Of a stretch of 64,000 nt of DNA, positions 33,737 to 42,334 are shown in pieces. The translations under genes were made by a program, and so were the position numbers. The stretch's first letter is position 1. Every line of letters starts with the position of its first letter. The stretch covers positions 124,001 to 188,000 of the forward strand of contig JAGXIL010000007.1 of the NCBI GenBank assembly GCA_024635655.1. Reading direction: 5' to 3'. A model generated the notes under the pieces. The model did no database searches and was not told where the DNA came from. It saw nothing but the letters and a program-made list of their open reading frames with translations. This DNA comes from Gillisia sp. (GTDB lineage: Bacteria; Bacteroidota; Bacteroidia; Flavobacteriales; Flavobacteriaceae).

Positions 33737-34582
33737 TTACCCCAGCCTTGCCTTAACATTAAGTTTTGTTAATAGCTCCCCTGTCACCTCTACTCCAAAA
33801 TCCTTCTTCCTATATTTTGTAGCCGGTTGTATCCCTATAATTACATTTGTAATAAACAGCTCATCTGCTTTTTGCAGCTCAAAAGGTGAGATAGGAGCTT
33901 CTTCAAGTTCAAACTTATCTAAAGTTTTAAGAACAGCAAGAATTTGTTTCCTGATAATGCCATTTAGTGCACCTTCAGTGAGAGGAGGAGTTTTGATGAC
34001 GTTTCCGTTGACAAGAAACACATTCCCGTTAAGCGCCTCTACAACCATCTTCTTTTCATTGATAAGCAAACAGTTTTCATAACCGTTTTCCTTGGCAAAT
34101 ATGCTACCCAGAACATTGATAGCCCTATTATTGGATTTTACTGTAGATAAAAGTCCGCTGTTTAAGTAGTGATCTTTAAAAAGCTCTACTTCGTAGGGAT
34201 CCCGGTTTAATAAATAAAAAGGCTCATCTAATTTTTCCGCTAAGATCACGTAATCAATTTCTAAGGTCTCAGGTGTGTAATATCCTCCTGTTTTACGATA
34301 AACTATGAATTTGATTCGGCAGGGAGAATTCTCCAGTTGATTTAAATCTATAAGTTGCAGAATTTCGGCCTCCAGGAATTCGGGAGAAAAAGTATCCGGG
34401 ATCTCCATTCTCATAATACGCATTGAGGCCATTAACCGGAAATAGTGGTCTTCCCAAAAGATAATTTTTCCGTTTATGACCCTTATTGTTTCAAAGACCG
34501 AGTCACCGTAAGCGAAGCCCCTGTTTTTCACAGAGATATTGGCATCCTCTTCAGCTACTACTTTCCCATTCAAATTTATCAT
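33737..34582 (-). CDS. Class IV PLP aminotransferase (PabC/branched-chain-like)
   Basis: A 281-residue fold-type IV PLP enzyme. The N-terminal NRGFAYGDSVFETIRV and PLP Lys149 in STVKSNNRAINVLG are intact, as is LLINEKKMVVEALNGNVFLV near 173 and the phosphate-binding stretch before ITNVIIGIQPA. Members are aminodeoxychorismate lyases (PabC), branched-chain or D-amino-acid aminotransferases. The short length and N-terminal motif favour PabC-like, giving p-aminobenzoate for folate, but this is not certain. Its ATG abuts the T-run of a terminator hairpin, an unusual leader. Confidence 0.85.
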   Translation of the reverse strand: MINLNGKVVAEEDANISVKNRGFAYGDSVFETIRVINGKIIFWEDHYFRLMASMRIMRMEIPDTFSPEFLEAEILQLIDLNQLENSPCRIKFIVYRKTGGYYTPETLEIDYVILAEKLDEPFYLLNRDPYEVELFKDHYLNSGLLSTVKSNNRAINVLGSIFAKENGYENCLLINEKKMVVEALNGNVFLVNGNVIKTPPLTEGALNGIIRKQILAVLKTLDKFELEEAPISPFELQKADELFITNVIIGIQPATKYRKKDFGVEVTGELLTKLNVKARLG

Positions 34583-34610
34583 AAAAAAACCCCGTTTAAT
34601 TAGAACGGGG
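34583..34610 (-). terminator. Terminator hairpin abutting the aminotransferase start codon
   Basis: On the minus strand ccccgtt (34610-34604) pairs with aacgggg (34596-34590), followed by seven T (34589-34583), and the aminotransferase ATG begins at the next base. It should end the START-like gene's transcript. A -7 box TACCTTTG is at 34616-34609 on the same strand, so a transcript starting just after it would carry this hairpin as its leader. Confidence 0.75.
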
Positions 34611-34637
34611 CAAAGGTACTATTTCTGTCAAGATTTT

Positions 34638-35024
34638 TTAGACAGATCCTAAGATGGATTTAAGGTCTGATATCATGTTCTCCCAAAGCATCTTTCCTTC
34701 ATTTACTTCATCTTCTTCAGCAAAATCGGTAATCATTATGGAAACATCTTTAGTAATTTCGTCAACCTGGATCCTTATTTCAAAATAATAAGGAGATTCT
34801 TCGTCAATTAACCAACGGAATTTAATTCTTTCGCCATTCTTTTTACTCACCAGTTTAGCTTTTTCTTCAGAACCGTCCCAGATAAAGGTAAAAAGTTCTC
34901 CTCTGGAATTCACATTATCTGCATACCATTCACTTAGACCTGAAGGGGTTGAAATATATTGATATAATAACGCTGGAGATGCCTGTATAGGGAATTCCAT
35001 TTCGTACTTAACTTTATCTTCCAT
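34638..35024 (-). CDS. START-like (SRPBCC/AHSA1) domain protein
   Basis: A 128-residue single-domain protein of the START/AHSA1-like fold common in Bacteroidota. Diagnostic stretches: YEMEFPIQASPALLYQYIST at the start, GLSEWYADNVNSRGELFTFIW, and a closing amphipathic helix (MLWENMISDLKSILGS). It should form a helix-grip cavity for a small lipid-like ligand; the ligand is unknown. No signal peptide. It is transcribed alone and ends at the hairpin beside the aminotransferase gene. Confidence 0.88.
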   Translation of the reverse strand: MEDKVKYEMEFPIQASPALLYQYISTPSGLSEWYADNVNSRGELFTFIWDGSEEKAKLVSKKNGERIKFRWLIDEESPYYFEIRIQVDEITKDVSIMITDFAEEDEVNEGKMLWENMISDLKSILGSV

Positions 35025-35108
35025 GCTTGGTTTCTTAGATTTTGGGCAATATATATATTAAATGGAAACCTTGAAAGAAAACAAAATAAATAATTCCCAA
35101 AATATTGT

Positions 35109-35138
35109 TTGCGTCAACTCAAATAGTTTTTATATTTG
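35109..35138 (+). promoter_or_regulatory. Strong promoter of tRNA-Met
   Basis: TTG at 35109-35111, exactly 19 bp, then TATATTTG at 35131-35138: a perfect TTG-N19-TAnnTTTG. Transcription would start some 50 bp before the tRNA, leaving a leader to be trimmed. Confidence 0.8.
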
Positions 35139-35198
35139 CAGCCGCTAACAGAAAAGGCAACGCAATGTTTCACCCTTCTCTTCTTTAGCAATTATAAT

Positions 35199-35272
35199 GG
35201 CGAGGTAGCTCAGTTGGTTAGAGCGTCGGATTCATAACCCGGAGGTCACGAGTTCAAATCTCGTTCTCGCTA
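35199..35272 (+). tRNA. tRNA-Met (anticodon CAT)
   Basis: Cloverleaf read by eye: acceptor GGCGAGG (35199-35205) with TCTCGCT (35265-35271, one G-U at each end), D-arm GCTCAG, anticodon loop TTCATAA with CAT at 35233-35235, T-arm ACGAG-TTCAAAT-CTCGT, discriminator A at 35272. CCA is not fully encoded (CAT follows). G1-U72 is a wobble pair and the Watson-Crick core is strong, so elongator Met is likely. A tRNA-Ile2 modified at C34 could look the same. Confidence 0.93.
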
Positions 35273-35285
35273 CATATCAAATATA

Positions 35286-35318
35286 AAAGCCGGGGAAAAT
35301 TTCCCTGGCTTTTTATGT
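35286..35318 (+). terminator. Terminator after tRNA-Met
   Basis: Arms gccggggaaa and tttccctggc (one G-T pair) within 35289-35310 are flanked by aaaa and ttttta. It lies 14 bp beyond the tRNA. Confidence 0.8.
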
Positions 35319-35621
35319 TTTGTTTCTCCACATAACCAGGTAAAAAAATATGGCCTGGGAATTAAACAGGCAATCTCCACAAAAAACAGTTTTAATATTA
35401 ATCATCAGATTTATTTCCCTGATCCTTCTTCTAAAGAATTACTTACTCCTCCATTTTAAATATATTTTGGCCTAAAAGAAGAAAAAATTGGGAAAATCTT
35501 GTAAAGATATATTCATAACTTATTCAATCGTAAGAAAGTAGGCCTGAAACAATATAAATAGTCACAAGAGTCTTATTTAATTTGGAATGTTAATCAATGA
35601 TTAGGAGCTGAATCAAAAAGT
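35319..35621. other. Gene-free stretch between tRNA-Met and permease
   Basis: I see no coding frame of note, no RNA gene and no perfect TAnnTTTG box in this A/T-rich gap. It probably holds the promoter of the downstream amino acid permease, but no convincing element can be named. Confidence 0.5.
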
Positions 35622-36995
35622 ATGTCTATAACCGGAGAGGAAATAAAAGAAATATCGCAAACTGAAAAAGTCATTGTACCCAAACGGATTTTAAAAACAT
35701 CAGATGCGGTTGCCCTTATAGTTGGAATTGTGATTGGCGCCGGTATTTTTCGCACCCCTTCTTTGGTTGCCGCAAATGTTGATTCTGGTGGAATGATGCT
35801 TAGCATGTGGGTGATCGGAGGTATTATTTCCTTAATTGGTGCTCTTTGTTATGCCGAACTCACCACTACCTTTCCTAATACCGGGGGAGATTATCATTTT
35901 TTGAAACGCGCTTTTGGAAAAAAGACTGCATTTCTTTTTGCCTGGGCCAGAATGAGCGTGATCCAGACCGGATCTATAGCGTTGCTTTCATTTATTTTCG
36001 CCGATTATGCCACTCAAATTTACAGTCTAGGAGAATTTTCTTCAGTTCTATATGCAGGTATTATAGTTTCTTTTCTTACCCTAGTTAATATTTTAGGGAT
36101 CCACACCGGTGCCGGAGCTCAAAAATTATTGACCACCCTGGAAGTGTTGGGTATTTTGATCATTATCATTGTAGGTTTATTCTTTGTTCCCAATGCATCA
36201 GATGTATCCTTCTCATTCGTACCTGTTCTGGAATCTGGAAATTCTTTTGGATTGGCAATGGTGTTTGTTCTGCTCACCTTTGGCGGCTGGAATGAAGCTG
36301 CATATATTTCAGCAGAAATGAGATCAGGAAATAAAAAAATGGCTATGGCATTGATCTCAAGCGTTCTTATTATTACCGCTGTATATTTTTTGGTGAATTT
36401 TGCTTTTTTAAAAGGGCTGGGGCTTTCGGGAATGGCAGAATCCCAGGCGGTGGCAGGTGACCTGATGGGTGCGGCATTTGGATCTTTAGGAGTTACCCTC
36501 ATCTCACTTATCGTTGCTGTTTGTGCCATGACCTCTGCCAACGCCACTATCTTTACAGGTGCCAGATCAAATTATTCTTTGGGTAGGGATTTTTCTGCTT
36601 TTAGATTCCTGGGAAAATGGAGAACAGAAAAAGCCGGTCCTGTTAATGCCTTTATCGTTCAGGGGGCAATTTCCCTTATTCTGGTTAGCTTTGGTTTGTT
36701 TTCCCGAAGCGGATTTGAGACTATGATCGATTACACTGCTCCTGTGTTTTGGTTTTTCTTATTAATGGTGGGTGTAGCTTTATTTGTTTTAAGGAAGAAA
36801 GAGCCCAATAAAGAAAGGCCATTCAAAGTACCCTTATACCCTGTGCTCCCCCTAATTTTTTGTATTACCAGCGCATATCTTCTTTATTCCAGTATTATGT
36901 ATACGGGATGGGGAGCCTTTGTAGGGATAGGCGTTTTATTTGTGGGAATTTTGATTCTGGTCTTTAAACCCTCTCTGACAAAACACAGTGAATAA
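35622..36995 (+). CDS. APC-family amino acid permease
   Basis: A 457-residue inner-membrane carrier with about 12 hydrophobic helices. The first helix holds VGIVIGAGIFRTPS, the substrate-site glycine motif of the APC superfamily, and FGGWNEAAYISAEMR near 220 is a signature of amino acid/polyamine permeases. It should import or exchange amino acids; the substrate cannot be read from sequence. The N-terminal 25 residues are polar and cytoplasmic. It is monocistronic; the next gene starts 206 bp later. Confidence 0.9.
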   Translation: MSITGEEIKEISQTEKVIVPKRILKTSDAVALIVGIVIGAGIFRTPSLVAANVDSGGMMLSMWVIGGIISLIGALCYAELTTTFPNTGGDYHFLKRAFGKKTAFLFAWARMSVIQTGSIALLSFIFADYATQIYSLGEFSSVLYAGIIVSFLTLVNILGIHTGAGAQKLLTTLEVLGILIIIIVGLFFVPNASDVSFSFVPVLESGNSFGLAMVFVLLTFGGWNEAAYISAEMRSGNKKMAMALISSVLIITAVYFLVNFAFLKGLGLSGMAESQAVAGDLMGAAFGSLGVTLISLIVAVCAMTSANATIFTGARSNYSLGRDFSAFRFLGKWRTEKAGPVNAFIVQGAISLILVSFGLFSRSGFETMIDYTAPVFWFFLLMVGVALFVLRKKEPNKERPFKVPLYPVLPLIFCITSAYLLYSSIMYTGWGAFVGIGVLFVGILILVFKPSLTKHSE

Positions 36996-37201
36996 ATGAT
37001 AATATTAAATACAGAATTTCCAAAGGAAACCAGTTTGACCAGGTTGAAAAGAAAGTACAGGGAGTGAAGGTATTTTTTGTAACTTTTATAGAACAATTTT
37101 TTGATTGGCTATAACTTAGTTATCAGTGCTTTTTCCGTCCCCCTACTATATTTTTAAATTTTATTTAATACTTGAACATTTTAATAACTAAAACTATTTT
37201 T

Positions 37202-37732
37202 ATGAAATCTATCAGAACCTTTATTTTGCTTGCCTCTATAGCTGTTTTTGCTTGCCCAGCAGTGGTGGCCCAGGAACTGGATGTGGTTTATGTGCCAACC
37301 AGAGAAATAGTGGTTGACGCTATGTTAAAACTCGCTGATGTGAAAGCATCTGATGTTGTTTATGATCTTGGATGTGGAGATGGGCGTATTGTCATTGCAG
37401 CAGCACAAAAATACGGGGCAAAAGGCAAAGGGATAGACATTGATCCAAAAAGAATTGAAGAGGCGAAGATGAATGCTGCGGAAGCGGATGTACAGCAACT
37501 GGTAGAATTTGAAGTTGGCGACCTATTTGAAGCCGACGTAAGCGAGGCTTCTGTAGTAACATTATACTTGCTCAGCACCCTCAATTTAAGATTGAAACCT
37601 ATGCTGCTGGAACAATTAGAGCCGGGAACACGAATTGTTTCCCACTCCTTTAGCATGGGAGACTGGGAACCCGATAAAACTGAATTTGTTGATGGAGCAA
37701 CTATATATCTATGGACAGTTCCGGAGAAATAA
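37202..37732 (+). CDS. SAM-dependent methyltransferase with signal peptide
   Basis: A 176-residue class I methyltransferase-like protein. Residues 1-23 form a clear Sec signal peptide (KSIRT, hydrophobic core, VVA cleavage). Residues of about 25-170 carry SAM motif I DLGCGDG (55-61) with IDIDPKRIEEA as motif II and GDLFEAD as motif III. A periplasmic SAM enzyme is odd because SAM is cytosolic. I recall similar exported members in several phyla, so the arrangement seems to be a real subfamily. ATG 37202 was chosen over 37172 since it begins the signal peptide. Confidence 0.8.
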   Translation: MKSIRTFILLASIAVFACPAVVAQELDVVYVPTREIVVDAMLKLADVKASDVVYDLGCGDGRIVIAAAQKYGAKGKGIDIDPKRIEEAKMNAAEADVQQLVEFEVGDLFEADVSEASVVTLYLLSTLNLRLKPMLLEQLEPGTRIVSHSFSMGDWEPDKTEFVDGATIYLWTVPEK

Positions 37733-37943
37733 TACAATTAACGGAAATATTTGAAGGTAATTAAAATCTTATAATGCAGCTTTATTCAAATTATGTTCCC
37801 CCTTCCGGTGAAAAAGAGAGGAGGATCCACATTGTTTAAGAATTCCCAATATATCTTAATATTATTTGCTGGAATGCGTTCCTTTTTTTACGTTTTGACA
37901 TTTCACAAAATAAAGCTACTTTACAATCACTTAATTACATTAA

Positions 37944-38621
37944 ATGATGGAGGTAGTTGTTTTAACCGGGGCCGGAATAAGCGCCGAAAGCGGCATTAAA
38001 ACTTTTAGAGATGCTGATGGATTATGGGAAGGCCATGATGTTATGGAGGTTGCAACCCCTGAGGGTTGGAAAAAAAACACAGAAAAAGTTCTGGAGTTTT
38101 ATAATCAACGCAGAAGGCAATTACTTCAGGTTGAACCTAATGCTGCTCATTATGCACTTTCAGCTTTAGAAGAGAAATTTAATGTAAATATTATAACCCA
38201 AAATGTTGATGACCTTCATGAAAGAGCAGGAAGCTCTAAGGTTCTTCATTTACACGGAGAACTTTTAAAGGTGAGAAGCTGTTTTGATGAAGATCTTGTC
38301 CTGGATTGGAAGAAAGATTTGAATATTGGAGATTTTTGTGAGCATAATTCTCAATTACGTCCACACGTGGTATGGTTTGGAGAGGCCGTCCCCATGTTTT
38401 CCCCGGCTTCTGAAATTACTGAAAAAGCAGATATATTACTTATCATAGGGACCTCAATGCAGGTTTATCCCGCAGCAGCTTTAATGGATTTTGTTAAAGA
38501 AGACACTAAAATTTATTTTATTGATCCTGATCCTGCTATAGCTTCCTCTTCCAGGGTTAAAATAATAAAAGAAAAAGCTTCAGTAGGTGTACCCAAACTT
38601 GTAGAGGACCTTTTAAAATAA
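37944..38621 (+). CDS. cobB: Sir2-family NAD-dependent deacylase
   Basis: Removes acyl groups from protein lysines using NAD. The 225-residue protein shows GAGISAESGIKTFRD at 9-22, TQNVDDLHERAG near 85, and catalytic His104 in HLHG. Tyr53 and Arg56 in EFYNQRR match the Tyr/Arg pair that lets class III sirtuins (CobB/SIRT5) accept succinyl or malonyl groups. The zinc-finger cysteines of some sirtuins are absent; only scattered Cys are seen, as in several class III forms. ATG 37944 is followed by a second ATG at 37947. It stands alone; purB follows after 114 bp. Confidence 0.92.
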   Translation: MMEVVVLTGAGISAESGIKTFRDADGLWEGHDVMEVATPEGWKKNTEKVLEFYNQRRRQLLQVEPNAAHYALSALEEKFNVNIITQNVDDLHERAGSSKVLHLHGELLKVRSCFDEDLVLDWKKDLNIGDFCEHNSQLRPHVVWFGEAVPMFSPASEITEKADILLIIGTSMQVYPAAALMDFVKEDTKIYFIDPDPAIASSSRVKIIKEKASVGVPKLVEDLLK

Positions 38622-38735
38622 ATTTCTTCAGCATTAATAGACAATCACCAAAAAACAAAGAAAATAACGGGGAAACAAGCTTTTTAAAATTTGTTAAAGA
38701 CTTACCTTTAGCCCTTAAATTTTAAAACATACTAA

Positions 38736-40073
38736 ATGACACCCCTTACAGCAATTTCGCCTATAGATGGGAGATATCATCAAAAAACAAGCTCGCTAAT
38801 TAAATATTTTAGTGAAGAAGCACTTATCAAATACCGGGTTCGTGTAGAAATTGAATATTTCATTGCCTTATGTGAACTTCCTCTTCCGCAATTAAAAAAA
38901 GTAAATAAAAATTCTTTTTCCGATCTAAGGGACATATACAGAAGTTTTAGCGGGCAGGATGCAATTGCAATTAAAGAAATTGAAAAAACCACCAATCATG
39001 ATGTTAAGGCAGTAGAATACTTTATTAAAGAAAAATTTGATGATCTGAACCTTCAGGAATTTAAGGAATTTATTCATTTTGGCCTTACTTCCCAGGATAT
39101 CAATAATACTGCAATTCCACTGAGTTTAAAGGAAGCTATTGAAAAGGTGTATTCTCCGGCGCTGGAAAAAATTATTCAAAAGATCGGAGAATTAAGTATG
39201 GATTGGAAAGATATTCCCTTGCTTGCCAGAACCCATGGACAACCGGCCTCTCCCACTCGGTTAGGAAAGGAGCTGGATGTATTTGTTCAAAGGTTGACTG
39301 TTCAATTTGAGCAACTAAAAAAGATACCACATTCAGCAAAATTTGGAGGGGCAACGGGTAATTTCAATGCCCATAAGATTGCCTACCCACAAATTGACTG
39401 GAAAGCCTTCAGTAGTAAATTTGTAGAAGATAAGCTTGGGCTGGATCACTCCTTCCCTACCACACAAATTGAGCACTATGATAATATGGCCGCACTGTTT
39501 GATAATCTCAAAAGAATTAATACTATTATCATTGACCTTAACAGAGATTTCTGGACCTATATCTCCATGGATTATTTCAAACAAAGGATTAAAGAAGGAG
39601 AAGTAGGATCTTCTGCTATGCCTCATAAAGTAAATCCTATAGATTTTGAGAACAGTGAAGGAAATATGGGCATTGCCAATGCTATCTTTGAACATTTATC
39701 TGCGAAACTTCCTGTAAGCAGGTTACAGCGGGATCTTACTGACAGCACTGTTTTGAGAAATATTGGAGTTCCGGTTGGACATACTTTAATAGGCTTCCAA
39801 TCTACTTTAAAAGGTTTGGATAAATTATTACTTAATGAAACCAAGATAAAACAAGATCTGGAAAGTAACTGGGCTGTAGTAGCAGAAGCTATACAAACCA
39901 TTTTGAGAAGGGAAGGTTATCCCAATCCTTACGAGGCGCTGAAAGGGCTTACCAGGACAAATGCAGCAATTAATCAGGAAAGTATTTCTCAATTCATTGA
40001 AACTTTGAGAGTGACAGAGGAGATTAAAATAGAATTAAAATCTATTACCCCTGAAAACTACACCGGAATTTAA
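38736..40073 (+). CDS. purB: Adenylosuccinate lyase
   Basis: Catalyses two steps of purine synthesis: SAICAR to AICAR and adenylosuccinate to AMP, each releasing fumarate. The 445-residue protein begins LTAISPIDGRYHQKTSSL, has THGQPASPTRLGKE near 163, and the superfamily signature GSSAMPHKVNPIDFENSEGN near 291 on the mobile catalytic loop. This is the E. coli-like longer type. Monocistronic, with a terminator directly after. Confidence 0.97.
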   Translation: MTPLTAISPIDGRYHQKTSSLIKYFSEEALIKYRVRVEIEYFIALCELPLPQLKKVNKNSFSDLRDIYRSFSGQDAIAIKEIEKTTNHDVKAVEYFIKEKFDDLNLQEFKEFIHFGLTSQDINNTAIPLSLKEAIEKVYSPALEKIIQKIGELSMDWKDIPLLARTHGQPASPTRLGKELDVFVQRLTVQFEQLKKIPHSAKFGGATGNFNAHKIAYPQIDWKAFSSKFVEDKLGLDHSFPTTQIEHYDNMAALFDNLKRINTIIIDLNRDFWTYISMDYFKQRIKEGEVGSSAMPHKVNPIDFENSEGNMGIANAIFEHLSAKLPVSRLQRDLTDSTVLRNIGVPVGHTLIGFQSTLKGLDKLLLNETKIKQDLESNWAVVAEAIQTILRREGYPNPYEALKGLTRTNAAINQESISQFIETLRVTEEIKIELKSITPENYTGI

Positions 40074-40079
40074 AAAACA

Positions 40080-40118
40080 ATAAACCCCCGGAAATTTGAA
40101 TTTTCGGGGGTTATTTTT
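40080..40118. terminator. Convergent terminator after purB
   Basis: Stem aacccccggaaa with ttttcgggggtt over a short loop, flanked by A-run and T-run. It lies between purB and the minus-strand DUF4252 gene and can serve both. Confidence 0.88.
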
Positions 40119-40132
40119 TTGAAATATATTTC

Positions 40133-40678
40133 TTATTCTGTTCTTTCTATGAACATTTCGGTAATTCCTGAGAGGCCATCCAGTTGGACGTCTCCCTTTT
40201 CCATAGATTTCATCATATTCAGGATATCTGATGGATTCATATCATCACCCAGCAATCTGGCAATTCCCATTCCCCGTTCCTCGTCGAACCCGTATAGTAT
40301 GATCTCATCTATTGCATCATCCTCTCCGGTAAAATAAACTTCTACACGAGTGTCTCCACCCCCGTATTTCATTAACAATTGGTATTTTTCATCTTTCAGG
40401 ATATCGTCAAGATTGGCCTTTTCAGTTTCAATTTTACTTTCATTTTCAATTTTTTTAGGAATTGCCAGGACATTGATCTTTTTTATGGTTTCAATAGTTC
40501 TTTTTTGGTCAGGATTAAGTGTACCTGTATTGGCAAACATACTTGCAGGAACATCTAAGGCTATAAAATCCTTACTGTTTTGATTTTCAACATAATATTC
40601 CTGCAAGCTTTGCTTATTGTCACACGCGGTAAGGTTTATTCCCACGAAAAGCAGCAAAATGTTTTTAAAGATTTTCAT
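40133..40678 (-). CDS. DUF4252 lipoprotein
   Basis: A 181-residue lipoprotein: signal peptide with lipobox TACD (Cys19), then an alpha/beta domain with KKINVLAIPKKIENES and YGGGDTRVEVYFTGEDDAIDE, fitting DUF4252. The two DUF4252 proteins here are distant paralogues. Function unknown. It is the last gene of the ECF sigma operon, 2 bp after the previous stop, and is probably a surface or periplasmic effector of that system. Confidence 0.85.
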   Translation of the reverse strand: MKIFKNILLLFVGINLTACDNKQSLQEYYVENQNSKDFIALDVPASMFANTGTLNPDQKRTIETIKKINVLAIPKKIENESKIETEKANLDDILKDEKYQLLMKYGGGDTRVEVYFTGEDDAIDEIILYGFDEERGMGIARLLGDDMNPSDILNMMKSMEKGDVQLDGLSGITEMFIERTE

Positions 40679-40680
40679 GA

Positions 40681-41208
40681 TCAGGATCCTTTATTTGCGT
40701 TTTTTAATTCTTTTGATCCCGGAACTTTAAGTTCAGAAGTTAGTTGAGAGATCTTGGTTAGATCCAGATTTCCGGTGATACTCATTATGACCGAGATGGG
40801 TTTTCCTTCTTTAGATCCTTCCATGAACATAAAGAGTTCACTAACAAAGTTGTCATTTTTTCCGGGCTTGGAATAAAATTTAATGTTATTACCATCTTCA
40901 CTCACCCTCATCAATTCATCGAGAGAGCTTTTATTTAGATAAGAACTTACATCTGTAGCCATTTGTGATCTTACCGATGAGAGATTAGAAGTGTATATAC
41001 GAATCTCCTTTAAATTATCGATGAGATCAAGGTATTGTTGAGCTTCAGGGTCATTACTGCTTATATCTACTTTTGAAAGCAGTTTAAACATTTTACTGGT
41101 CATTACAACTGCATCTACATCCTTCATGGAATCATACTTTTCAAAGTTCTGACTGTATCCCGTAATAGATATCATACCAATTAGTGCTAAAATTATTGAC
41201 TTTTTCAT
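40681..41208 (-). CDS. DUF4252 exported protein
   Basis: A 175-residue secreted protein with a signal peptide (residues 1-19, cleavage after GYS-Q). The mature part has EIRIYTSNLSSVRSQMATDV, SLDELMRVSEDGNNIKFYSK near 100, and ISVIMSITGNLDLTKISQLT near 145, all in keeping with DUF4252. It is not lipidated, unlike its downstream paralogue. Third gene of the sigma operon, 18 bp after the anti-sigma-like gene. Confidence 0.85.
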   Translation of the reverse strand: MKKSIILALIGMISITGYSQNFEKYDSMKDVDAVVMTSKMFKLLSKVDISSNDPEAQQYLDLIDNLKEIRIYTSNLSSVRSQMATDVSSYLNKSSLDELMRVSEDGNNIKFYSKPGKNDNFVSELFMFMEGSKEGKPISVIMSITGNLDLTKISQLTSELKVPGSKELKNANKGS

Positions 41209-41226
41209 GATTCTTGTTTTTAATTG

Positions 41227-41682
41227 TTATTTAATATACTTGTTTTTTGCTTTATCAAATTCTACTACATATGTTAGCTCATCCTGGCCGGTATTCAATA
41301 CCTCCGAGACTATTTGCAGTGTTTCTTTAGCCTTTAGATATGCCTCCTCCGGATCTTCAATAGTTCCCAGATTTTCCTGATTCAAATTTTCATCACCAGT
41401 ATTTAGGGTTGCAAACAGTCCTACCGCTAGTATTACACTTGCGGCTATTCCCGTCCAGGCCAACTTATTAGAAAAGAATTTATTGTTTCTTTTCAATTCC
41501 ACTTCCCGGGAATAGGATTCGGTTTTAGCTTTTGCTGTATAAGCAAATACCATTTTATAAGGCTTTAAATGATCTGGCACCTTTTCCGAAGAAAAGTATT
41601 TCTTCAGGACTCTCTCTTCTTCAAGGGAAGTTTTACCCTCATCATATTTTAAGAGCAGAGATTCTATATTAGTTAATTCCAT
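41227..41682 (-). CDS. Anti-sigma-factor-like membrane protein
   Basis: A 151-residue single-span protein: about 75 cytoplasmic residues (IESLLLKYDEGKTSLEEERV), one helix near 78-95 (ASVILAVGLFATL), and a 55-residue periplasmic tail. The small acidic N-terminal domain in front of a membrane helix is the layout of anti-sigma factors, and its ATG lies inside the upstream sigma gene (14-bp overlap). It lacks a recognisable zinc motif (HxxxCxxC). The role as anti-sigma is inferred from position and topology. Confidence 0.7.
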   Translation of the reverse strand: MELTNIESLLLKYDEGKTSLEEERVLKKYFSSEKVPDHLKPYKMVFAYTAKAKTESYSREVELKRNNKFFSNKLAWTGIAASVILAVGLFATLNTGDENLNQENLGTIEDPEEAYLKAKETLQIVSEVLNTGQDELTYVVEFDKAKNKYIK

Positions 41683-42178
41683 AGCTGTGTTTTTTAATTA
41701 ATTCTTCTCTAATTTTTTTTCTGGCTCTGGAAAGAGCCACTCTTATAGCTGTTTGATTCATTTTTGTTATTTCAGATATTTCTTCAAATTCATATTGTTC
41801 TACATCCCGTAACTGAAAGATCAACTTTTGCTGATCCGGCAAAGAGTCAAGTATAAAAGCTACCTGCTCTAATTCATCAGAGATCTCCAGTTTTTGATGC
41901 TGATTACTCTCCCCGCTTTCATAATTACTATGTACTATTTTTAAATTATTATTTTGCTTCAGTTTCAATTGATCTAAACAATGATTTTTGGTGACCGTCA
42001 TTGCAAAGGCTTCCAGGTTGGCATAATCGTTGAGTTTATCATTGCGGCTCCACAACTTTAAAAGAACTTCCTGAGTAGCATCTTCAGCAGCTTCACGTGA
42101 TGTAAGCAAACGAAGGGCCAAACGGTACATCTTGTCCTTAACAGGATCAATTAGTTTGATAAAGGTGCTTGAATTCAT
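41669..42178 (-). CDS. ECF-type RNA polymerase sigma factor
   Basis: A 169-residue sigma-70 family factor of the extracytoplasmic type. Region 2 spans about 10-75 (YRLALRLLTSREAAEDATQEVLLKLW) and region 4 about 110-165 (LPDQQKLIFQLRDVEQYEFEEI), ending in the recognition helix RVALSRARKKIREEL. No regions 1 or 3. It should direct a small envelope-related regulon, possibly including its own operon and the divergent S41 genes. Heads a four-gene minus-strand operon and overlaps the next gene by 14 bp. Confidence 0.93.
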   Translation of the reverse strand: MNSSTFIKLIDPVKDKMYRLALRLLTSREAAEDATQEVLLKLWSRNDKLNDYANLEAFAMTVTKNHCLDQLKLKQNNNLKIVHSNYESGESNQHQKLEISDELEQVAFILDSLPDQQKLIFQLRDVEQYEFEEISEITKMNQTAIRVALSRARKKIREELIKKHSYGIN

Positions 42179-42334
42179 TTTATTAGTTGGTTGTTAGGGC
42201 CTTTACATCTTTACGACGAATGAGTTAGATATTTGTTACAAATTTTTTAATTTACAATATTGTAATTACTTTTAGCGAATAATGCGCACATCATCGTATT
42301 TTAAACAATACTAATAAGAAACACTCCCTACGCT

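Noticed and set aside
36119-36547. 142-residue minus-strand frame inside the permease gene
   Set aside because: Antisense to a well-supported 12-helix permease; Pro/Thr-rich composition is typical of a shadow frame.
37793-37999. 68-residue frame upstream of the sirtuin gene
   Set aside because: Low-complexity and overlapping the sirtuin start in another frame; no ribosome site or promoter seen.
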